DNA of 26,382 bases from contig CATZIM010000002.1 in the NCBI GenBank assembly GCA_958420075.1, positions 1 to 26,382 of the forward strand. The letters run 5' to 3'. Positions 21,890 to 26,382 of this stretch are shown here, in pieces. The DNA comes from an uncultured Clostridia bacterium. Lineage in GTDB: Bacteria > Bacillota > Clostridia > Lachnospirales > Anaerotignaceae. Position numbers and translations under genes: made by a program. Within the stretch, counting starts at the first letter, position 1; every line of letters starts with the position of its first letter. The notes beneath the pieces are model-generated. The model saw only the letters and a list, made by a program, of their open reading frames with translations, was not told the origin of the DNA and ran no database searches.

Positions 21890-22408
21890 ATGGAACGATT
21901 TTCTATTATAAAAGGAGATATTGTGAAAGCCAAAACGGATGCCATTGTCAATGCGGCGAATACATCCCTTCTGGGAGGCGGCGGCGTGGACGGCGCCATT
22001 CATCGGGCAGCAGGCAGAGAGCTGCTGGAAGAATGCGAAACCCTTGGCGGCTGCAAAACCGGTGAAGCCAAAATTACCCGTGGTTATAAGCTGAAAGCAA
22101 AGTATGTCATTCATACACCCGGTCCCATCTGGCGCGGAGGCAAATGGGACGAAGAAGAACTGCTGGCAAACTGCTACCGCAATTCTCTGGCGCTGGCAAA
22201 GGAAAATGGCATCAAGACCATTGCCTTTCCATCCATCAGCACCGGCGTGTATCGTTTCCCTGTGCATCTGGCGGCAGAAATCGCTGTGCGGGAGATCATG
22301 AATTATCTCAGAAATAATCCTGATATGGAACAGGTGACCATGGTTTGCTTCGACGACGATACCAAAGCGGCTTATATGGAAGCCTTGGCAGCCTATGAGC
22401 AGGCATAA
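21890..22408 (+). CDS. Macrodomain protein (O-acetyl-ADP-ribose deacetylase type)
   Basis: A 172-residue single macrodomain. [34 protein letters not shown] (residues about 9-42) holds the adenine- and ribose-binding Asp, Asn and glycine-rich loop of the MacroD-type class. [14 protein letters not shown] (about 111-124) is the second phosphate-binding loop, and it ends [15 protein letters not shown] as usual. Members remove ADP-ribose or deacetylate O-acetyl-ADP-ribose in the cytosol. AGGGGGT lies upstream of ATG 21890. It is a monocistronic unit with a promoter and a terminator. Confidence 0.95.
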   Translation: MERFSIIKGDIVKAKTDAIVNAANTSLLGGGGVDGAIHRAAGRELLEECETLGGCKTGEAKITRGYKLKAKYVIHTPGPIWRGGKWDEEELLANCYRNSLALAKENGIKTIAFPSISTGVYRFPVHLAAEIAVREIMNYLRNNPDMEQVTMVCFDDDTKAAYMEALAAYEQA

Positions 22409-22420
22409 AAAAGATCATAG

Positions 22421-22454
22421 ACAGATGTGGTATTGCTGCCGCATCTGTTTTTTT
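22421..22454 (+). terminator. Terminator of the macrodomain gene
   Basis: ACAGATGTGG (22421-22430) pairs with CCGCATCTGT (22439-22448), with one T-G pair, an eight-base loop and then seven T. Confidence 0.87.
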
Positions 22455-22538
22455 ATGGGAAACAGAAAAGATTATGTAAACATATGGGAAATGGGAACGA
22501 AATTTGCAAAAAGGACATGCGGGGGATAACTTTTTGTT

Positions 22539-22753
22539 TTATCCACAATGAAAAGCCTTGAAAAAAGAGTTATACACAGAGTTATGCACATTATCCACAG
22601 CCTGTTTTTCCAAAACATGTGGAGAAAATCCAATTTATCCACCTTTTCGCCAGCCCTCGTCAAAGGCTTGTGTTCCGCCATTTGCAGGGTCTGTGGAAAA
22701 ATGCCCGCCCATTGTGGATAGTATTCTGTCAACCAAACGGAAATTGTGAACAA
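22539..22753. other. DnaA-box cluster
   Basis: Four exact TTATNCACA boxes on the plus strand lie at 22539-22547, 22570-22578, 22582-22590 and 22591-22599, the last two abutting. Five one-mismatch boxes lie at 22618-22626 (minus), 22635-22643 (plus), 22692-22700 (minus), 22713-22721 (minus) and 22745-22753 (minus). The plus-oriented boxes are on the left and the minus-oriented ones on the right. An AT-rich stretch follows (22755-22820). dnaA and dnaN are not in the window. Confidence 0.82.
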
Positions 22754-22803
22754 ACTCGTTTTTCAATTTTGGGCAAAAGTCCGAAAAAAATTTTTCAAAG
22801 AAA

Positions 22804-22830
22804 AGAGGGTTTTTGGAAATGACATCGAAT
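22804..22830 (+). promoter_or_regulatory. Sigma-H-type promoter for hpf
   Basis: AGAGGGTTT at 22804-22812 matches eight of nine positions of RNAGGAWWW. After 11 bases, ATCGAAT at 22824-22830 matches RNNGAAT completely. In B. subtilis hpf (yvyD) is under sigma-H and sigma-B. The -10 lies between the arms of an ATGACAT/ATGTCAT inverted repeat at 22819-22825 and 22835-22841. Confidence 0.6.
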
Positions 22831-22836
22831 ATGTAT

Positions 22837-22926
22837 GTCATAGAAAGAGAGTTGTCTTTCTAGTCCCCTTAGGGGGTGTACCAATAGGTTTCCGCAAAGA
22901 CGGAAACTGCGAAGGGAGTTGTTAGT
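22837..22926 (+). promoter_or_regulatory. Structured 5' leader of hpf
   Basis: Three hairpins stand in a row in the predicted 90-base leader: TAGAAAGA/TCTTTCTA (22841-22862), CCCC-TTA-GGGG (22865-22875) and GTTTCCG/CGGAAAC with loop CAAAGA (22888-22907). The ribosome binding site GAAGGGAG (22911-22918) is just downstream. Function is not known; regulatory RNAs associated with raiA/hpf genes have been described in Firmicutes, but a match here was not tested. Confidence 0.5.
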
Positions 22927-23472
22927 ATGCGGTATAACATCATTGGGAAAAATATCGACGTTTGGGACAAGACCAAAGAAATGGTGGAGAAAAAACTGGA
23001 CAGAATTGCAAAACTGTTCCCGGAAGACACCAACGCAACCATTACACTGAGTCTGGAAAAACTGGTTTCTACCGTTGAAGTAACCATTCCGCTGAATAAA
23101 CGACTGATCCGTGCAGAAGTACAGGATACAGACATGACAGCTGCCATGGACAAAGCTGTGGATATTCTGGAAAATCAGGTTGTCCGCTACAAAAAACGGA
23201 TGCGCACCAAAGTTCGTCAGGGCGGCGAAAACTTTGTGGCAGAATATCAGGCAATCATGGTACCTGAAGAAGATCTGGACGAAGAACCTCTGTATAAGAT
23301 CGAACGTATCAAACATTTTGAAGTAAAACCCATGGACGCTGAAGAAGCTGTTATGGAAATGGAACTGATCGGTCATAACTTCTTCGTATTCCGCAATGGG
23401 GAAACAGACGAAGTGAATGTGGTTTACAAACGGAAAAATGGTTCCTATGGTCTGATCGAACCCGAATATTAA
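22927..23472 (+). CDS. hpf: Long-form ribosome hibernation promoting factor
   Basis: A 181-residue protein with two domains. The N-terminal domain (about 1-100) is the beta-alpha fold that sits in the decoding site of the 30S subunit: MRYNIIGKNIDVWDKTKEMVEKKLDRIAKLFP and then the DMTAAMDKAVDILENQVVRYKKR helix. The C-terminal part (about 123-181, IERIKHFEVKPMDAEEAVMEMELIGHNFFVF) is the dimerisation domain that joins two 70S ribosomes into 100S particles. The long form is usual in Firmicutes. Start at 22927 with GAAGGGAG upstream. A sigma-H-like promoter and a DnaA-box cluster precede it; a terminator follows. Confidence 0.96.
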   Translation: MRYNIIGKNIDVWDKTKEMVEKKLDRIAKLFPEDTNATITLSLEKLVSTVEVTIPLNKRLIRAEVQDTDMTAAMDKAVDILENQVVRYKKRMRTKVRQGGENFVAEYQAIMVPEEDLDEEPLYKIERIKHFEVKPMDAEEAVMEMELIGHNFFVFRNGETDEVNVVYKRKNGSYGLIEPEY

Positions 23473-23496
23473 AATAGAGATGTAAGTGCACATGAT

Positions 23497-23539
23497 GGAG
23501 GCGGGAAATTCCTTTGGAGGAGGTTCCGCCTCCTTTTTT
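23497..23539 (+). terminator. Terminator of hpf
   Basis: GGAGGCGGGA (23497-23506) pairs with TTCCGCCTCC (23524-23533), with one G-T pair, then six T. Confidence 0.82.
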
Positions 23540-23559
23540 GTATCAAGGAGGAAAAATGT

Positions 23560-23907
23560 ATGGAACAGCTGGAAATCATGGAGGGCATCCTCAACGCTTA
23601 CCCTTATCCCATTGTTTTTGTGGATAACGATTATGTCATTCGGTTTCTGAACCGCTTTGCACGGTATCATTACTATGAGGAACGAGGCTATGGGGAACTT
23701 ATCGGCAAAAGCATTTTTGACTGCCACCTGACGGACGCCGCTAAGGAAAAAATCAAAATGGCTTATGAAGGCATCAAAAAGAATGGCAAAGAAGTTTTTA
23801 TCGGTGTCAACACCCGCAATCAGCGGATGTATATGATGGGGGTACGGAACCAGAAAGGGGAATGGATCGGATTTTTTGAACGGTTTGAATTGAATCTGGC
23901 AAAATAA
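23560..23907 (+). CDS. Single PAS-domain protein
   Basis: A 115-residue protein that is essentially one PAS domain: MEGILNAYPYPIVFVDNDYVIRFLNRFARYHY, then GELIGKSIFDCHLTDAAKEKI, then FIGVNTRNQRMYMMGVRNQKGEWIGFFERFE. PAS domains sense small ligands, light or redox state. No output domain (kinase, cyclase, DNA-binding or hemerythrin) is attached, so it must work with a partner or act as a small sensor. Start at 23560 follows an AAGGAGG site. It follows the hpf terminator directly and ends in its own terminator. I cannot tell its cofactor from sequence. Confidence 0.83.
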   Translation: MEQLEIMEGILNAYPYPIVFVDNDYVIRFLNRFARYHYYEERGYGELIGKSIFDCHLTDAAKEKIKMAYEGIKKNGKEVFIGVNTRNQRMYMMGVRNQKGEWIGFFERFELNLAK

Positions 23908-23910
23908 AAA

Positions 23911-23944
23911 ACAGTCGGAAATCAAAGATTTCCGACTGTTTTTT
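23911..23944. terminator. Bidirectional terminator after the PAS gene
   Basis: ACAGTCGGAAATC and GATTTCCGACTGT pair around AAA, with six T on the plus strand and an A-run before. It separates the PAS gene from the converging MATE gene. Confidence 0.88.
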
Positions 23945-23946
23945 GC

Positions 23947-25314
23947 TTATGATTTCGCTGCAACCCGTCGTTTTGGTTTGGGACCATGATGCTGCCAAGG
24001 GCGGATATGGTAGAACCAGAAAGACAGTGCTGCGGACAATGTCCAGCCAACGGGCCAGGACAGCCAGATACCTGTGGAGTCCATAGACAGTGCCTTTACA
24101 AAGAAATATGCCAGTACCACACGGAGCACCAGATCGGTGAATGTGGTGGTGGTGAAATAAGCGATGGAACTGGTGCCGCGGAGTACCCCGTCACACATGG
24201 CTTTGACCATGACTACAAAGTAGAAGGGGGATACGATCCGCAGGAACATCATGCCTGTGTTGATGGCCATGGGGCTGCCGTTATCCAAAAACAGACCGAT
24301 GGCAAAACGTCCCAGGAACAGATAGATCACCACAAAAGGCAGACATACCAGCGCACCCATGCGCAGGCTTTCTTTCAGCCCGTCTGTGATACGGCTTTCC
24401 TTATGGGCGCCGATGTTCTGTGCCGTAAAGGAAGAAAGACCGTTGGCAAGGGTGGACATACAAGTCACAGAAAATGTGTTCAGCTTGATGGCGGAAGAAT
24501 ATCCCGCAATGACGGCGGAGCCGAAGCTGTTAACCAGACTCTGGATGAACAGGTTCCCCACGGAAACGAAGCTCTGCTGCAAAATGCTGGGCACGGCGAT
24601 GACGGAAATCTGCCCCAGCAAATGGAAAGAAAACAGCGGGAACCGTTTTGTGGTAGGAATCTGTTTCAGACGATGGAGCAGGGCTGCCAGTGCCAGCAGG
24701 GAGGAAATGCCCTGTGCCGCGAAGGTTGCCCATGCCACACCTGCCACGCCCATATCAAAGACGATAACGAACAAGAGGTCCAGCAGGATATTGCCCACAG
24801 AGGAGCCGATGAGGAAATACAAAGGCGTTTTGGAATCCCCCAGAGCGGTGAAAATACCTGTGCAGACATTATACAGAAACAGGAACAGGAACCCATATAT
24901 GTAGATATTCAGATACAGGGCACCGTCGGCGAAGATGTTTTCCGGTGTCTGAAGCATCCGCAGCATATTCTGTCCCTGCCATACGCCGAATACCGTCAGA
25001 ATCACGCTCAGGACCACGCAGGTGATGAATATGGTGCTGACAGCGCATTTCAGATGGATGTACTGTCTGCCGCCAAAAAGTCTGGAAATGATGACGGCAC
25101 AGCCGGCGCTGCTGCCAATGGCAATTGCCATAAAAATCATAGTGATGGGATAGGATGCCCCAACGGCTGCCAGCGCGTCCTCCCCGATGAAACGTCCCGC
25201 AATGACGCTGTCGGCAATGTTATACATCTGCTGAAAAGCCACGCTGATAAGCATGGGAATGGAAAAACTCCACAGCAATTTGCGGATATTGCCTGTGGTC
25301 AAATCGGTTATCAT
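23947..25314 (-). CDS. MATE family efflux transporter (upstream copy)
   Basis: A 455-residue integral membrane exporter of the multidrug and toxic compound extrusion family, driven by sodium or proton gradients. The characteristic start IPMLISVAFQQMYNIADSVIAGRFIGEDALAAVGASYP is present. Internal symmetry of two six-helix halves is visible: the second begins around AVPSILQQSFVSVGNLFIQSLVNSFGSAVIAGY. Many hydrophobic helices fit 12. AAAGGGGGAAATC lies before ATG 25314. The basic tail is GPKPKRRVAAKS. A second MATE gene follows on the same strand. The exported compound is unknown. Confidence 0.93.
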   Translation of the reverse strand: MITDLTTGNIRKLLWSFSIPMLISVAFQQMYNIADSVIAGRFIGEDALAAVGASYPITMIFMAIAIGSSAGCAVIISRLFGGRQYIHLKCAVSTIFITCVVLSVILTVFGVWQGQNMLRMLQTPENIFADGALYLNIYIYGFLFLFLYNVCTGIFTALGDSKTPLYFLIGSSVGNILLDLLFVIVFDMGVAGVAWATFAAQGISSLLALAALLHRLKQIPTTKRFPLFSFHLLGQISVIAVPSILQQSFVSVGNLFIQSLVNSFGSAVIAGYSSAIKLNTFSVTCMSTLANGLSSFTAQNIGAHKESRITDGLKESLRMGALVCLPFVVIYLFLGRFAIGLFLDNGSPMAINTGMMFLRIVSPFYFVVMVKAMCDGVLRGTSSIAYFTTTTFTDLVLRVVLAYFFVKALSMDSTGIWLSWPVGWTLSAALSFWFYHIRPWQHHGPKPKRRVAAKS

Positions 25315-25364
25315 AGATTTCCCCCTTTCGTAAAATGCATATTCCGATCACGTCCTTTTCTTTC

Positions 25365-25393
25365 ATTGTATACAAAAGTAATGAGAAGGGCAA
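25365..25393 (-). promoter_or_regulatory. Sigma-A promoter for the 23947-25314 MATE gene
   Basis: On the minus strand TTGCCC, a 17-base spacer and TACAAT, about 50 bases before the start codon. Confidence 0.6.
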
Positions 25394-25460
25394 GGAAAAC
25401 AAACGGGGGATAGGAAAAAAGGCTTTTTTTCGCTGCACGCAGAAGAAAATCATTCCTGTA

Positions 25461-25500
25461 AAAAAAGGCTGGAATCCTTTTTATTTGGAGGATTCCAGCC
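25461..25500 (-). terminator. Terminator of the 25509-26382 MATE gene
   Basis: GGCTGGAATCC (25467-25477) pairs with GGATTCCAGCC (25490-25500); on the minus strand the stem runs into six T at 25466-25461. Confidence 0.85.
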
Positions 25501-25508
25501 ATGTTTGT

Positions 25509-26382
25509 TTATAAAGTATCGTAAGAGCGTTTTTCCCATGGTTTTTTCCGGTAGAACACATAGGAAAGGATGCAGGAGATGCTCCAGCCGAAAGGCCAGG
25601 ACAGCCAGATACCTGTGGGACCCAGGTCAAAGCCAATGGCAAAGACGAAAGCCAATACCACACGGAGTACAAGGTCTGTGAATGTGGTGGTCATGAAGTA
25701 CAGCATGGCGCTGCCCCCACGGAGCACCCCGTCACACATGACTTTGGTGGATACTACGAAGTAGAAAGGTGTGACGATTTTCAGGAACATGGCACCGGCA
25801 GCAATGGCTTCGGCGCTTTCGCTTTTCATGAACAGCCCCATGGCAGCTTCACTGAAGAAGAAGTACACCAGCACAAAGGGCAGGGATACCAGAATGCCCA
25901 TTTTCGCGCCGGCGCGGAAGCCTTCCTGGACACGGTCTTTTTTGCCTGCTCCCAGATTCTGAGCGGTGAAGGAAGAAAGGCCGTTGGAAAGGGTAGTCAT
26001 GCAGGTAACGCCGAAGGTGTTCAGCTTAATGGCACCGGAATAGCCCGCAATGACAGCGGAACCGTAGCTGTTGACCAGACCTTGTATGAACAGGTTCCCT
26101 ACAGATACAAAACACTGCTGCAAAATGCTGGGCACAGCAACTTTTGTGACCTGACCCAGTACGGCAAAGGAAAAGAACTGATGGGATTCTGTGGTCTGAA
26201 GTTTTTTCAGACGGAAAAACAGTGTGATGAGGGCCAGAACGCAGGCAATGCCCTGTGCCAGGAAAGTTGCCCATGCCACACCTGCCACGCCCATGTCAAA
26301 GGCGATGACGAAAAGCAAGTCCAGGGCGATATTCCCCAAAGAGGAACCGATGAGGAAGTACAAAGGCGTCCGGGAGTCCCCC
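25509..26382 (-). CDS. MATE family efflux transporter (partial, cut by window end)
   Basis: The C-terminal 291 residues of a second MATE transporter; the start lies beyond the window. The visible sequence begins GDSRTPLYFLIGSSLGNIALDL, which continues the frame upstream of the TTG at 26363. It aligns along its whole length with the adjacent gene (for example AVPSILQQ, VSVGNLFIQ, AGYS.AIKLNTF, CDGVLRG, TTTFTDLVLRVVLA, GIWLSWP), so the two are tandem paralogs. It lies upstream of the other copy in transcription order, with a terminator and a separate promoter between them. The ends of the two proteins differ (KPWEKRSYDTL here). Confidence 0.93.
   Translation of the reverse strand, partial: GDSRTPLYFLIGSSLGNIALDLLFVIAFDMGVAGVAWATFLAQGIACVLALITLFFRLKKLQTTESHQFFSFAVLGQVTKVAVPSILQQCFVSVGNLFIQGLVNSYGSAVIAGYSGAIKLNTFGVTCMTTLSNGLSSFTAQNLGAGKKDRVQEGFRAGAKMGILVSLPFVLVYFFFSEAAMGLFMKSESAEAIAAGAMFLKIVTPFYFVVSTKVMCDGVLRGGSAMLYFMTTTFTDLVLRVVLAFVFAIGFDLGPTGIWLSWPFGWSISCILSYVFYRKKPWEKRSYDTL

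Noticed and set aside
22860..22926. Known riboswitch classes (cyclic-di-GMP, preQ1, fluoride) in the hpf leader
   Set aside because: The conserved core sequences I know for these classes are not present. Short resemblances (CGCAAAGA) are not in the right context.
23986..25413. A 475-codon plus-strand frame opposite the MATE gene
   Set aside because: Low-complexity His/Gln/Cys-rich translation with no ribosome binding site, complementary to a clear transporter.

Overview
This window looks like a chromosomal segment from a spore-forming Gram-positive anaerobe of class Clostridia, probably a gut Lachnospirales or Anaerotignum-like organism (the family is inference). It carries spoIID and spoIIQ side by side, a YhcN/YlaJ-type spore lipoprotein, a CotS-like coat protein, promoters resembling those of the sporulation sigma factors, strong AAGGAGG ribosome binding sites, a tRNA without encoded CCA next to a cca gene, and intrinsic terminators after most transcription units. 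No phage, plasmid or transposase gene is visible.

Layout. 1-900: end of a dihydrofolate reductase gene, a CPCC-type cysteine-rich protein and a small four-helix membrane protein. 913-2972 (minus): cca followed by an aldo/keto reductase in one operon. 3076-3202: tRNA-Lys(CTT) with its own promoter and terminator. 3203-3720: a gene-free stretch with three copies of an ~80-base structured repeat. 3721-9020 (plus): a CotS-like pseudokinase behind a sigma-E-like promoter, a PEGA-domain membrane protein, phosphoglucomutase, and a GNAT-YoaP acetyltransferase. 9084-10982 (minus): a DUF1287 protein and an iron-containing alcohol dehydrogenase. 11169-12790 (plus): an ECF sigma factor and its membrane anti-sigma factor, overlapping by four bases. 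12857-14257 (minus): YchF and a 56-residue membrane protein. 14411-17587 (plus): YhcN/YlaJ-like lipoprotein, then an 881-residue SLH surface protein. 18031-19731: radical SAM protein plus a membrane protein. 19845-21562: spoIID and spoIIQ. 21890-22408: macrodomain protein. 22409-22926: an intergenic region with a dense DnaA-box cluster and a sigma-H-like promoter leading into hpf. 23560-23907: a single PAS domain protein. 23947-26382 (minus): two tandem MATE transporters, the second cut by the window end.

How it fits together. The region mixes housekeeping functions with sporulation functions: coat, germination-type lipoprotein, engulfment DMP-type lytic enzyme and the SpoIIQ channel partner. 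Promoter-like sequences can be read that fit the compartment expected from Bacillus subtilis: sigma-E for the coat gene, sigma-F for spoIIQ, a sigma-G-type -10 for the lipoprotein, sigma-H for hpf. The signals least explained by gene annotation are the structured repeat after tRNA-Lys and the DnaA-box cluster, which is not beside dnaA. All promoter, terminator and structure calls were made by eye; none was computed.
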